This document shows positions 52,819-64,000 of a stretch of DNA of 64,000 nucleotides, piece after piece; position 1 is the first letter of the stretch, and each line of letters begins with the position of its first letter. Both the position numbers and the translations under genes were made by a program. The DNA lies in the NCBI RefSeq assembly GCF_014654615.1, contig NZ_BNBB01000031.1, positions 1 to 64,000 of the forward strand, in the 5' to 3' direction. The notes below the pieces were generated by a model. The model ran no database searches and had not been told where the DNA came from. It saw only the letters and a list, made by a program, of their open reading frames with translations. The DNA comes from Streptosporangium violaceochromogenes (GTDB taxonomy: Bacteria > Actinomycetota > Actinomycetes > Streptosporangiales > Streptosporangiaceae).

Positions 52819-54084
52819 ATGACTTTGCAGGCGCCCAAGGGCACCTTCGACTGGCTTCCACCGCGCTCGGAGCAGGCGCTCGCCGTGCGGGAGGCGCTGG
52901 CCGCGCCGGTCCGCCGCGCCGGATACGGCTACATCGAGACCCCCGTCTTCGAGGACACCGCGCTGTTCGTCCGCGGCGTCGGGGAGTCGACCGACATCGT
53001 CTCCAAGGAGATGTACACCTTCGAGGACAAGGGCGGGCGCTCGATCACGCTGCGCCCCGAGGGCACCGCCTCGGTCGTGCGCGCGGTCCTCCAGCACGGC
53101 CTGCACGGCGGGCGGCTTCCGGTGAAGCTGTGGTACTCGGGCAGCCAGTTCCGCTACGAGCGGGCGCAGAAGGGCCGCTACCGCCACTTCTGGCAGGTCG
53201 GGGCCGAGGCGCTGGGCGCCGAGGACCCCGCGCTCGACGCCGAGCTGATCGTGCTGGCCGCCGACGGCTACGCCGATCTGGGGCTCACCGGCGTCCGGCT
53301 GCTGCTCAACACGCTGGGCGACCGGGAGTGCCGCCCCGCCTACCGCGCCGCGCTCCAGGACTTCCTGCGCGGCCTGGACCTCGACGAGCCCACCCGGGCC
53401 CGGATCGAGATCAACCCGCTGCGCGTGCTCGACGACAAACGCCCGGAGGTGCGGGCCCGGCTCGCCGGGGCCCCGCTGGTCGTCGACCACCTGTGCCAGG
53501 CGTGCAAGACCTACCACGAGGAGGTCCGCGCGCTGCTGACCGCCTCCGGCGTGGCCTACACCGACGACCCCAGGCTGGTCCGCGGCCTGGACTACTACAC
53601 GCGCACCACCTTCGAGTTCGTCCACGACGGGCTGGGCGCGCAGTCGGCGGTCGGCGGCGGCGGGCGCTACGACGGGCTGAGCGAGATGCTCGGCGGGCCG
53701 CCCCTGCCCAGCGTCGGCTGGGCGCTGGGCGTCGACCGGACGATCCTGGCCATGGAGGCCGAGGGCCTGCTCGACGCCGAGGCCGCCGTCTCGCCGGTCC
53801 AGGTGTACGGTGTGCCGCTGGGCGAGGAGGCGCGCCGCCGGATGTTCTCGCTCGTCACCGAGATGCGCCGGGCCGGTCTCGACGCCGACATGGCGTTCGG
53901 CGGCAAGGGCGTCAAGGCGGCGATGAAGGGTGCCGACCGCTCGGGGGCGGTCTATGCCGTGATCCTCGGCGAGCGAGATATCGCGGCCGGATCCGCCCAG
54001 GTCAAGGACCTGGCCAGCGGCGACCAGGCCACCGTACCGCTCGCTGAGATCGTCACGACCCTGAAGGAGAGACTGAACAAATGA
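52819..54084 (+). CDS. hisS: Histidyl-tRNA synthetase
   Basis: 421 aa, class II. Motif 2 is [21 protein letters not shown]. Histidine-specific motifs are [12 protein letters not shown] and GGGGRYDGL. The C-terminal anticodon domain begins about residue 325. ATGA overlap with aspS. Confidence 0.97.
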   Translation: MTLQAPKGTFDWLPPRSEQALAVREALAAPVRRAGYGYIETPVFEDTALFVRGVGESTDIVSKEMYTFEDKGGRSITLRPEGTASVVRAVLQHGLHGGRLPVKLWYSGSQFRYERAQKGRYRHFWQVGAEALGAEDPALDAELIVLAADGYADLGLTGVRLLLNTLGDRECRPAYRAALQDFLRGLDLDEPTRARIEINPLRVLDDKRPEVRARLAGAPLVVDHLCQACKTYHEEVRALLTASGVAYTDDPRLVRGLDYYTRTTFEFVHDGLGAQSAVGGGGRYDGLSEMLGGPPLPSVGWALGVDRTILAMEAEGLLDAEAAVSPVQVYGVPLGEEARRRMFSLVTEMRRAGLDADMAFGGKGVKAAMKGADRSGAVYAVILGERDIAAGSAQVKDLASGDQATVPLAEIVTTLKERLNK

Positions 54085-55817
54085 TCCGCACGCACGAAGC
54101 GGGGTCACTGCGCGAGGAGCACGCCGGGCAGCGGGTGACGCTGGCCGGCTGGGTGGCGCGCCGTCGTGACCACGGAGGCGTGGTCTTCATCGACCTGCGC
54201 GATGCCTCCGGCTCCTCCCAGGTGGTCTTCCGCCAGGAGGAGGACGCCCACGGCCTGCGCGCGGAATACTGCGTCAAGGTCGCCGGGGAGGTGCGCAGGC
54301 GCCCCGAGGGCAACGAGAACCCCGAGCTGCCGACCGGTGCCATCGAGGTCGTCGCCTCCGAGGTGGAGGTGTTCAGCGAGTCCGCGCCACTGCCGTTCCC
54401 GATCGAGGGCGGCACCGGGGTGTCGGAGGAGGCCCGTCTCAAGTACCGCTATCTCGACATCCGCCGCCGGCAGATCGCGCGGGCCATGCGCATCCGCTCC
54501 CGGGCCACCTACCTGGCCCACGAGGTGATGGACGAGCACGGGTTCGTCTACGTCGAGACCCCGACGCTGACCCGTTCCACCCCCGAGGGGGCCCGCGACT
54601 TCCTGGTGCCGGTCCGGCTCCAGCCCGGCAACTGGTACGCCCTGCCGCAGTCGCCGCAGCTGTTCAAGCAGCTTCTGATGGTCGCCGGCATGGAGCGTTA
54701 CTACCAGCTCGCCCGCTGTTTCCGTGACGAGGACCTGCGCGCCGACCGGCAGCCGGAGTTCACCCAGATCGACGTTGAGATGTCCTTCGTGGACCAGGAC
54801 GACGTCATGGCCCTGGGCGAGGCCCTGATCGGCCGCATCTGGAAGGAGATCGCCGGTTACGAGCCGCCGTCGCCCCTTCCCCGGATGACCTACCGGGAGG
54901 CCATGTCCCGCTACGGCTCCGACAAGCCGGACCTGCGCTTCGGGCAGGAGCTGGTCGAGATGACGGAGTTCTTCGCCGACACCACCTTCCGGGTTTTCCA
55001 GGCGCCCTACGTGGGTGCCGTGGTCATGCCGGGCGGTGCCTCCCAGACCCGCAAGGAGCTGGACGGCTGGCAGGAGTGGGCCAGGTCGCGCGGGGCCCGT
55101 GGGCTCGCCTACGTGCTCGTCGGCGAGGACGGCACCCTCGGCGGGCCGGTCGCCAAGAACCTCTCGGAGGCCGAGAGCGCCGGTCTGGCCGCCAAGGCCG
55201 GGGCCGCGCCCGGTGACGCGGTCTTCTTCGCCGCCGGCGCGCCCGCCGCCTCCCGCGAGCTGCTCGGCGCGGCCCGTCTGGAGATCGGCCGCCGCTGCGG
55301 CCTGATCGACGAGTCGGTGTGGAGCTTCCTGTGGGTCGTCGACGCCCCCATGTTCGAGGAGGACGGCGAGGGCGGCTGGACCGCGGTCCACCACCCGTTC
55401 ACCGGGCCCAAGCCCGAGTGGGCCGACACCTTCCAGGACCACCCCGGCGAGGCCCTCGCCTACGCCTACGACATGGTCTGCAACGGCATGGAGATCGGCG
55501 GCGGCTCGATCCGTATCCACCGGGCCGAGATGCAGCAGCGCGTCTTCGACGTGCTCGGCATCTCCAAGGAGGAGGCCGAGAGCAAGTTCGGCTTCCTGCT
55601 GGAGGCCTTCACGTACGGCCCGCCGCCGCACGGCGGCATCGCCTACGGCTGGGACCGCGTCTGCATGCTCCTGGCGGGCGGCGACTCCATCCGCGACGTC
55701 ATCGCCTTTCCCAAGACGGCCTCCGGCTTCGACCCGCTGACCGGCGCGCCCACCCCGATCACGGGCGAGCAGCGCAAGGAGGCGGGGGTGGACGCCAGGC
55801 CCAGGACGGACGCCTAG
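54081..55817 (+). CDS. aspS: Aspartyl-tRNA synthetase
   Basis: 578 aa, bacterial-type class IIb. The N-terminal OB fold binds the anticodon ([20 protein letters not shown]). Catalytic motifs are [34 protein letters not shown] and [12 protein letters not shown]. The GAD insertion lies at about 285-410. The length and type fit an enzyme that may also charge tRNA-Asn where GatCAB is present; this cannot be judged here. Confidence 0.97.
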   Translation: MIRTHEAGSLREEHAGQRVTLAGWVARRRDHGGVVFIDLRDASGSSQVVFRQEEDAHGLRAEYCVKVAGEVRRRPEGNENPELPTGAIEVVASEVEVFSESAPLPFPIEGGTGVSEEARLKYRYLDIRRRQIARAMRIRSRATYLAHEVMDEHGFVYVETPTLTRSTPEGARDFLVPVRLQPGNWYALPQSPQLFKQLLMVAGMERYYQLARCFRDEDLRADRQPEFTQIDVEMSFVDQDDVMALGEALIGRIWKEIAGYEPPSPLPRMTYREAMSRYGSDKPDLRFGQELVEMTEFFADTTFRVFQAPYVGAVVMPGGASQTRKELDGWQEWARSRGARGLAYVLVGEDGTLGGPVAKNLSEAESAGLAAKAGAAPGDAVFFAAGAPAASRELLGAARLEIGRRCGLIDESVWSFLWVVDAPMFEEDGEGGWTAVHHPFTGPKPEWADTFQDHPGEALAYAYDMVCNGMEIGGGSIRIHRAEMQQRVFDVLGISKEEAESKFGFLLEAFTYGPPPHGGIAYGWDRVCMLLAGGDSIRDVIAFPKTASGFDPLTGAPTPITGEQRKEAGVDARPRTDA

Positions 55818-55821
55818 GACG

Positions 55822-55857
55822 CCTGGCCGGCCCCCGCGCCCGCGGGGGCCGGCCAGG
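55822..55857. terminator. 17-bp perfect hairpin between convergent aspS and cyclophilin gene
   Basis: CCTGGCCGGCCCCCGCG and its exact complement around a CC loop, 4 nt after the aspS stop and 8 nt before the stop of the convergent gene. Confidence 0.75.
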
Positions 55858-55865
55858 GGCTCCCG

Positions 55866-56747
55866 TCAGGAGAGCCGCACGTCCTTGATGACCACGGGAA
55901 TCTTCGGGGCGTTGGAGCCGCCGTCGCCGGTGATGTCGTCCGGGTTGGTGATCCACCCGCCCTTGTAGACCTTGTCGAGGATGTCCATGCCCTTGGAGAC
56001 GGTGCCGAAGGGCGTGTAGGCGGGCTGGAGCTGGGCGGTCTCGTCCGAGAGCGAGATCCAGAACTGGCTGCCGTTCTGGTTGGCCGCCTCGGCGGCCTGG
56101 GCCAGCGCGACCGTGCCCTTGGTGTACGGGATGCCGCCGAGGTTCTCGTCGTTGAAGACGTAGCCCGAGCTGCCCTGGCCGTCGGTGGGGTTCTTGCCGT
56201 CGGCCTTGGCCTGCGGGTCACCGCACTGCAGCAGGCCGAGACCGGAGTTCTCGGGGGTGGCCAGCCGGTGGCACTTGGTGTTGTCGAAGAAGTTCTTCCG
56301 GGCGAGGAAGGCGAAGGAGTTCACCGTGCAGGGGGCCTGGGCCGTGACGAGGTCGATCACGACGTCACCGTGGTTGGTGACGAGCGTCATCCGCTTCGGC
56401 TTGAGGTCGGGCTTGGCCGGCGGCATGCCCACGAACTTGGCGGGGCTGCCGCTGCTGTCCTTGCGGTAGGAGCAGGTCAGCTTGCCGAGGTTGGCGGAGG
56501 GGGTGGGGGTCGCGTGCAGTGAGGGGACCTCCGAGGGGGACGCCGACGCGCCCTTGGCCATGGGTTTCGGGTCGTCCTTCCCCCCGAGGAGGGCCACGGC
56601 GGCGATCAGTCCCCCGGCCACGACGATCACCCCGGCACCGGCTCCGATGAGGTTGTTCCGCTTTCTCCTGACCGGCTGCTGGGCACGCTGGATCTGTCGC
56701 TCTTTGTGCTCCTGAGCCAGCTTGTCCTGGCGGTCCTCACCGCTCAC
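55866..56747 (-). CDS. Second membrane-anchored cyclophilin-type peptidyl-prolyl isomerase
   Basis: 293 aa from GTG 56747. It has the same layout as the gene at 51084-51938: basic N-terminus, membrane span at about 32-52, disordered linker, cyclophilin domain (NHGDVVIDLVTAQAPCTVNSF, NQNGSQFWISL, AYTPFGTVSKGM). The two are clearly paralogues flanking the MBL–hisS–aspS block. It retains the same substitution of the active-site Arg segment (FAFLARKNFF). Confidence 0.9.
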   Translation of the reverse strand: MSGEDRQDKLAQEHKERQIQRAQQPVRRKRNNLIGAGAGVIVVAGGLIAAVALLGGKDDPKPMAKGASASPSEVPSLHATPTPSANLGKLTCSYRKDSSGSPAKFVGMPPAKPDLKPKRMTLVTNHGDVVIDLVTAQAPCTVNSFAFLARKNFFDNTKCHRLATPENSGLGLLQCGDPQAKADGKNPTDGQGSSGYVFNDENLGGIPYTKGTVALAQAAEAANQNGSQFWISLSDETAQLQPAYTPFGTVSKGMDILDKVYKGGWITNPDDITGDGGSNAPKIPVVIKDVRLS

Positions 56748-56951
56748 CGCTATGTCCTCCAAATTACCGTTCCATGAGTATCAACTGGGCGAAAGCGTAC
56801 CGGCCTTGGAGTGTGCTGGATGTAAGTGACGAAATCCGCCAGGTGAGGTGGGGGAGGCGAGGATCCGCCCGCTTGGAGTGGTGCGTTCCAGGGGCCGCCT
56901 GTGGTGAGATTTCCTCCCCGGTGATGAGTCCTCTGCGTCAGGAGCCGCTCC

Positions 56952-57413
56952 GTGTTCGACGAGATCCTCGGCCTGCCCGCCCATCCCCTGATCATTCACG
57001 CCACCGTGGTCCTGACCCCGCTTCTGGCGGTGCTGGCCGTCGCATACGCGCTGGCCCCGCGCACGCGCGCCGTACTGACCTGGGCGGTGGCCACGCTCGC
57101 GGTGGTCGTCCCGGCGGCCGTCTTCGCGGCCCGGCAGAGCGGTGAGGCCCTCAAGGAGGGACGCTTCGCCTCGGTCGACGCCGCCTTCGGCCGCCGCATC
57201 GCCGAGCACGAGGCGTTCGCCACGCCGCTGCTGTGGGCCTCGGCCGCCCTGGGCCTGGCCTCGCTGGCCCTCGTCCTGCTCCGGCGGAGCGGCCGTCTGA
57301 CCGGGGCGGCGGGGGTGGCGGCCTCGGCGCTCACCGTGGTGCTGGCCGTCGTCACCGGCTACTACGTGCTGCGCAGCGGGCACACCGGCGCCACCGCCGT
57401 CTGGGCCCTGTGA
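56952..57413 (+). CDS. DUF2231 small membrane protein
   Basis: 153 aa, four membrane spans. Diagnostic N-terminus GLPAHPLIIHATVVLTPL. Family is sometimes linked with cytochrome or redox genes, but its function is unknown. It stands alone, 53 nt before rarA. Start codon GTG. Confidence 0.8.
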   Translation: MFDEILGLPAHPLIIHATVVLTPLLAVLAVAYALAPRTRAVLTWAVATLAVVVPAAVFAARQSGEALKEGRFASVDAAFGRRIAEHEAFATPLLWASAALGLASLALVLLRRSGRLTGAAGVAASALTVVLAVVTGYYVLRSGHTGATAVWAL

Positions 57414-57466
57414 GCCCCCGCCCGGAGGGGGACCGCGGGGCCGGCGGGGACGGGTAGTGTCGGAGG

Positions 57467-58777
57467 GTGGACAGCCTGTTCGACGCGGTGGCGGAGGAGG
57501 CCCATCGCGGCCACGAGCCCCTGGCGGTGCGGATGCGCCCGCGCGGCCTGGACGAGGTGATCGGCCAGCGCCATCTGCTGGGCCCGGGCACCCCGCTGCG
57601 CAGGCTCGTCGAGGCCGAGGCCCCGATGTCGCTGTTTCTGTGGGGCCCGCCGGGCACAGGCAAGACCACCCTCGCCTACGTGGTCGCGGGGGTCACCAAA
57701 CGCCGCTTCGTCGAGGTCTCCGCGGTGTCGGCGGGTGTCAAGGAGGTCCGGGCGGCCATCGAGCAGGCGCGCCGCGAGCTGGGGATGTCCGGCCGCCAGA
57801 CCGTTCTGTTCGTGGACGAGGTGCACCGTTTCAACAAGGCCCAGCAGGACGCCCTGCTGCCCGCGGTCGAGAACCGCTGGGTCACCTTCATCGGCGCGAC
57901 CACCGAGAACCCGTTCTTCTCGGTCGTCTCGCCGCTGCTGTCGCGCTCGCTGCTGCTGACCTTGGAGCCGCTGTCGGACGACGACGTCCGCGGGGTCCTG
58001 GAGCGGGCGGTGGCCGACCCCCGCGGCCTGGGCGGGAAGGTGCGGCTCGCGCCCGAGGCCGCCGCGCACCTGGTACGGCTGGCCGGGGGAGACGCCCGCA
58101 GGTCCCTCACCTACCTGGAGGCCGCCGCGCTGATCGCCGAGGAGGAGATCACCGCCGAGGTGGTCGAGCGCGCGGTGGACAGGGCCGCCGTCCGCTACGA
58201 CCGGCAGGGCGACCAGCACTACGACGTGATCAGCGGCTTCATCAAGAGCATGCGCGGCTCCGACGCCGACGCCGCGCTGCACTATCTCGCCCGGATGATC
58301 GAGGCGGGCGAGGACCCGCGCTTCGTCGCCCGCAGGATCGTCGTCTTCGCCTCCGAGGACGTGGGCATGGCCGACCCGACGTGCCTGCAGGTCGCGGTGG
58401 CCGCGGCCCAGGCGGTCGAGTTCGTCGGCCTGCCGGAAGGACGCCTGAACCTGGCCCAGGCCGTCATCCACTGCGCGCTGGCCCCCAAGTCCAACGCGGT
58501 GATCACCGCCATCGGCGCGGCGGCGGAGGACGTACGGCGCGGCGGCATCGGCCGGGTGCCCGGCCACTTGCGCGACGCCCACTACGCGGGGGCGGGAGGG
58601 CTCGGCCACGGCGAGGGCTACAAGTACCCCCACGACTTCGAGCACGGCCTGGTCCGCCAGGAGTATCTCCCCGAAGAACTGCGCGACCGCCGCTACTACC
58701 GGCCCACCCGGCACGGCGCCGAGGCGGGCGTCGCCGACCGCTGGTCGAGGATCCGCGCCTTCCTGCGCGGCCGGTGA
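57467..58777 (+). CDS. rarA: Replication-associated recombination protein A (AAA+ ATPase)
   Basis: 436 aa, RarA/MgsA/Mgs1 family. Walker A is GPPGTGKTT, Walker [10 protein letters not shown], and sensor 1 is [11 protein letters not shown]. The C-terminal oligomerisation domain (MgsA_C) has [20 protein letters not shown]. It acts at stalled replication forks. GTG start; TAGTGT lies at about 57456. Confidence 0.96.
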   Translation: MDSLFDAVAEEAHRGHEPLAVRMRPRGLDEVIGQRHLLGPGTPLRRLVEAEAPMSLFLWGPPGTGKTTLAYVVAGVTKRRFVEVSAVSAGVKEVRAAIEQARRELGMSGRQTVLFVDEVHRFNKAQQDALLPAVENRWVTFIGATTENPFFSVVSPLLSRSLLLTLEPLSDDDVRGVLERAVADPRGLGGKVRLAPEAAAHLVRLAGGDARRSLTYLEAAALIAEEEITAEVVERAVDRAAVRYDRQGDQHYDVISGFIKSMRGSDADAALHYLARMIEAGEDPRFVARRIVVFASEDVGMADPTCLQVAVAAAQAVEFVGLPEGRLNLAQAVIHCALAPKSNAVITAIGAAAEDVRRGGIGRVPGHLRDAHYAGAGGLGHGEGYKYPHDFEHGLVRQEYLPEELRDRRYYRPTRHGAEAGVADRWSRIRAFLRGR

Positions 58778-58913
58778 CCCGGCCCGATCGGGCGTAAGAC
58801 GGCCGCTCCGCCGTCCCCGGACAGGCCCGCCGTGTCCCGCCGTGCGGGGCGGGCGGGCCAAGAGGCGGTAAGGTCTTGCCTGTTCCAGCCGGGCTGAGTG
58901 AGGAGAACGGCGC

Positions 58914-59303
58914 ATGCTTACCGCAGGAGAGGTCGCCGGACTGATCGTCGCCATGGCGTGGGCGATCCTGGTCTGCTTCCTGGCCGTGGTCCTGGTCAAG
59001 CTGGCCCGGCTGCTCACCGAGACCACCAAGATGGTCTCCGAGCTGGGCGACCGCGTGGCCCCGCTGCTGGAGGACGTCACGGTCACCGTCGGCGAGGCCA
59101 ACCGCCAGCTGGTCGCCGTCGAGGCCATCGCCCGGGACGTCAAGCAGGTCAGCGGGCACGCCGCCAAGGTCAGCGACGTCACCCAGGCCCTGGTCACCGG
59201 GCCGTTGATCAAGCTCGCCGCGCTGGGACACGGTGTCCGGCAGGCCCTGGCCGCCCGCAGGCGCGGCAGGCCCGCCCGGGTCCTGGAGGGCAGGCGGCGG
59301 TGA
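58914..59303 (+). CDS. DUF948 domain membrane protein
   Basis: 129 aa. One N-terminal span (VAGLIVAMAWAILVCFLAVVL) is followed by a helical region (LGDRVAPLLEDVTVTVGEA) typical of DUF948. ATG with GAGGAG 9 nt upstream. Overlaps the next gene by GTGA. In actinobacteria it regularly precedes alaS. Confidence 0.88.
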   Translation: MLTAGEVAGLIVAMAWAILVCFLAVVLVKLARLLTETTKMVSELGDRVAPLLEDVTVTVGEANRQLVAVEAIARDVKQVSGHAAKVSDVTQALVTGPLIKLAALGHGVRQALAARRRGRPARVLEGRRR

Positions 59304-59554
59304 TCCGGCGGCTCTTCTACATGTCCCTGGGCGCGCTCGCGGCGGTGTGGGTTATGCGTAAGCTGCAATCACTGCACCCCAATCATCTGGCCCGGCGCGC
59401 GGCGCGCGGCGCGGCCGGGGTCCTGGAGCAGGCGAGGGATTTCGCGGGCGAGGCCCTGGAGGGCGCGGCCCGGAGGGAAATCGAGTTGCGTTCCAGGTTC
59501 GGGCTCGACAGCGTTGAAAGTCACCACACCTACCACGTAAAGGATGGCCGCTGA
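59300..59554 (+). CDS. DUF6167-type small membrane protein
   Basis: 84 aa. It starts [20 protein letters not shown], a single membrane span followed by an amphipathic helical tail ([19 protein letters not shown]). Coupled to DUF948 by a GTGA overlap, with its TGA one nt before the alaS start codon. Confidence 0.8.
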   Translation: MIRRLFYMSLGALAAVWVMRKLQSLHPNHLARRAARGAAGVLEQARDFAGEALEGAARREIELRSRFGLDSVESHHTYHVKDGR

Positions 59555-59555
59555 G

Positions 59556-62228
<2,673 letters not shown>

Positions 62229-62277
62229 CCGGTCGGCGACGCCTGACGGGTCGGACGCGGCTCGCAAGGCGGAGGCA

Positions 62278-62793
62278 ATGATGATGAGAAGCGGTATCCG
62301 GCTCGGTATCGACGTCGGCTCGGTCCGTATCGGCGTGGCTCGCAGCGACCCTTCCGGGCTGCTGGCCACGCCGGTGGAGACCGTACGGCGCGGCCGGGGC
62401 GATCTGGACCGTCTCGCGCAGATCGCGGCGGAGTACGAGGCCGTGGAGATCGTGGTCGGCCTGCCGACGTCGCTCTCGGGCCGTGAGGGGCAGGCGGCGG
62501 AGGCGGCCCGTGACTTCGCGGCCCGTGTCTCGGCGCGGCTGGCCCCGATCCCGGTCCGGCTGTTCGACGAGCGGCTGACCACGGTCACCGCCCAGCAGGG
62601 CCTGCGGGCCAGCGGGGTGAGGGCCAGGAACCAGCGCGGCGTGGTGGATCAGGCGGCGGCCATCGTGCTGCTGCAGGCGGCCCTGGACAGCGAACGCGCC
62701 ACCGGCAGGCCACCGGGTACGGTGGTCGGCCCGTCCGGCGGCCCGTCCGGCGGTCAGGCGGGGGAGAGGCCGGGGGGCGGGAACGCCCGGTGA
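62278..62793 (+). CDS. ruvX: Putative pre-16S rRNA nuclease / Holliday junction resolvase YqgF
   Basis: 171 aa, RNase H fold. Acid motifs are [22 protein letters not shown] and FDERLTT. Three ATG codons in a row follow GGAGG, so the exact start is open. The C-terminal tail is Gly/Pro rich. GTGA overlap with mltG. YqgF is known to mature 16S rRNA in E. coli. Confidence 0.93.
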   Translation: MMMRSGIRLGIDVGSVRIGVARSDPSGLLATPVETVRRGRGDLDRLAQIAAEYEAVEIVVGLPTSLSGREGQAAEAARDFAARVSARLAPIPVRLFDERLTTVTAQQGLRASGVRARNQRGVVDQAAAIVLLQAALDSERATGRPPGTVVGPSGGPSGGQAGERPGGGNAR

Positions 62794-63827
62794 GCCGCTC
62801 ACGCTCGCTTCGGCTGTGGGGAGGCGCCCTGGGCGCCGTGGTCCTCGTCGCGGGGATCGGCGGGTACGCCCTGGTCAGGCCGTATGTCTTTCCCGACGAC
62901 TTCGAGGGCGCCGGCTCTGGCGCGGTCACGGTGGAGATCGCCGAGGGCTCGACCGCCGGCGAGATCGCCGCGACGCTGGCCGGCGCGGGGGTGGTGGCGA
63001 GCGCCCGGGCGTTCGTCAAGGTCACCGAGGAACGTTCCAGGAGCGGCGGCCTGATGCCCGGCCACTACCGCCTGCGCAGGGGCATGTCGGCGGCCGCGGC
63101 GCTCGACCTGCTGACCGCCCCGGAGTCCCGGCTGGTGCGCCGGGTCACCATCCCCGAGGGGTTGCGCCTGCCCGAGCTGCTCGACAGGCTCGCGCGGGGG
63201 ACCGGCATGAGCAGGGCGGAGCTGGCCGAGGCCGCCGGGGACGTCGAGGCGCTCGGCCTGCCCGGCTACGCCAAGGCCGCCGAGGGGTTCCTGTTCCCGG
63301 CCACCTATGAGGTGGAGCCGGGGACGACCCCCGCGGAGGTGCTGGGCGCCATGGTGGAACGTTTCAAGACCGCCGCGGCCGACCTCCATCTGGAGAACCG
63401 GTCGGCCAGGGGGAATCTCACGCCGCTGGAGGCCGTCACGGTGGCCAGCATCGTTCAGGCGGAGGGCGGAAGGGACTCGGACTATCCGAAGATCGCTAGA
63501 GTGATCTACAACCGGATCGAGGCCGGCACACCCCTCCAGCTCGACACCACGGTGCTCTATGCCCAAAATCGCAGGACTCTCCGGGTGTCGGAGAAAGACG
63601 TCAAGGTGAAGTCGCCGTACAACACCTATCTGAGGACCGGTCTGCCCCCCGGGCCCATCGCGAATCCCGGTGAGAAGGCGCTGCGTGCCGCTCTTCGCCC
63701 AGATCAGGGCGACTGGTTGTGGTTTGTCACCACTAACCCGGAGCGTAGAATCACGAAATTCACTGAAAACGAGAGTGATTTTGTGAGATACCGGGAAGAC
63801 CTGAACAGATACCTCGGGACGCATTGA
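62790..63827 (+). CDS. mltG: Endolytic murein transglycosylase MltG
   Basis: 345 aa. One N-terminal span (about 12-29), a LysM-like subdomain (about 45-115) and the YceG catalytic domain. The catalytic Glu is E225 ([10 protein letters not shown]), and PSPYNTYL-like [22 protein letters not shown] is diagnostic. It cuts growing glycan strands at the membrane. aroE usually follows and may start beyond the window. Confidence 0.95.
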   Translation: MSRSRSLRLWGGALGAVVLVAGIGGYALVRPYVFPDDFEGAGSGAVTVEIAEGSTAGEIAATLAGAGVVASARAFVKVTEERSRSGGLMPGHYRLRRGMSAAAALDLLTAPESRLVRRVTIPEGLRLPELLDRLARGTGMSRAELAEAAGDVEALGLPGYAKAAEGFLFPATYEVEPGTTPAEVLGAMVERFKTAAADLHLENRSARGNLTPLEAVTVASIVQAEGGRDSDYPKIARVIYNRIEAGTPLQLDTTVLYAQNRRTLRVSEKDVKVKSPYNTYLRTGLPPGPIANPGEKALRAALRPDQGDWLWFVTTNPERRITKFTENESDFVRYREDLNRYLGTH

Positions 63828-63847
63828 TGTCCGGTGGAACCCCCCCC

Positions 63848-63866
63848 GTTTCACCACATGTGAAAC
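63848..63866. repeat. Inverted repeat after mltG
   Basis: GTTTCAC-CACAT-GTGAAAC, 7-bp arms, with a CACATGTG palindrome inside. It lies 20 nt after the mltG stop, flanked by C7 and G6 runs that could extend pairing. It could be a terminator stem or a regulator site for the next gene. Confidence 0.5.
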
Positions 63867-64000
63867 CCCGCTCCGGGGGGCCACATGAGGGTGCTCGGCA
63901 GACCGGGACGTTCGGTCCGGTGTCCCCCCTCGGTTTGGCGGACCCGCTTGACGCCAGGCCGTCCCTACCGGGAGATTGGCCAGCGCACCTATGAACGAGC

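Noticed and set aside
63885-64000. Open frame running off the right edge (ATG 63885), and an ATG at 63991 that could be the next gene
   Set aside because: No Shine-Dalgarno sequence before either start, and too little sequence to judge. aroE is expected next from gene order only.

Overview
The window is high-GC DNA with many GTG/TTG starts and 4-nt ATGA/GTGA gene overlaps. The gene order thrS–HIT–pgsA–patA–pimA … pdxST–yebC–ruvCAB–yajC–secDF–apt–relA … hisS–aspS … rarA … alaS–ruvX–mltG is the conserved core order of Actinomycetota. Phosphatidylinositol mannoside genes, a DUF5753-type regulator paired with DUF6879, and GC content over 70% suggest a filamentous actinomycete, perhaps of the Streptosporangiaceae. 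The family assignment is inference.

Region 1 (1 to about 11.53 kb) is the distal end of an integrated mobile element. It ends at a 45-bp copy of the 3' half of a tRNA-Val(CAC) gene, followed by a tRNA-type terminator, which is the usual scar of tRNA-targeted integration. The integrase and the intact tRNA would lie left of the window. Cargo: a frame-damaged helix-turn-helix/replication-type gene, two small element genes, a membrane Ser/Thr kinase divergent from a DinD/RhuM-like protein, a Panacea-domain antitoxin overlapping a small putative toxin, two small hypotheticals, a solitary TnpB (RNA-guided nuclease) element, an orphan Phd antitoxin with a palindromic operator, a trio of overlapping small genes, and an operon of a small protein, DUF6879 and an XRE/DUF5753 regulator.

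Region 2 (12.0–21.25 kb) is a two-armed catabolic locus around one control region. Leftward lie a FadR/GntR repressor, a D-2-hydroxyacid dehydrogenase and a Gfo/Idh/MocA oxidoreductase. Rightward lie a Gfo/Idh/MocA enzyme, a Tat lipoprotein sugar-binding protein, two CUT1 permeases and two more Gfo/Idh/MocA enzymes. Four paralogous-fold oxidoreductases with no kinase, aldolase, isomerase, glycosidase or transport ATPase suggest an oxidation-based pathway for an imported sugar or cyclitol-like substrate that I cannot identify.

Region 3 (21.3–64 kb) is core chromosome. It covers lysine/peptidoglycan precursor synthesis (dapD), Thr-, His-, Asp- and Ala-tRNA synthetases, PIM lipid synthesis (pgsA, patA, pimA), PLP synthesis (pdxST), Holliday-junction processing (ruvCAB, ruvX, rarA), protein export (yajC, secDF), purine salvage and the stringent response (apt, rel), two cyclophilins, and cell-wall lytic transglycosylase mltG. 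Less-characterised genes between them include a phosphatase-like polytopic membrane protein, a GHL10 glycosyl-hydrolase-like protein, an EF-G-like GTPase, a GH25 protein without a signal peptide, and DUF3048, DUF349, DUF2231, DUF948 and DUF6167-type proteins. Convergent gene pairs are separated by long perfect hairpins.
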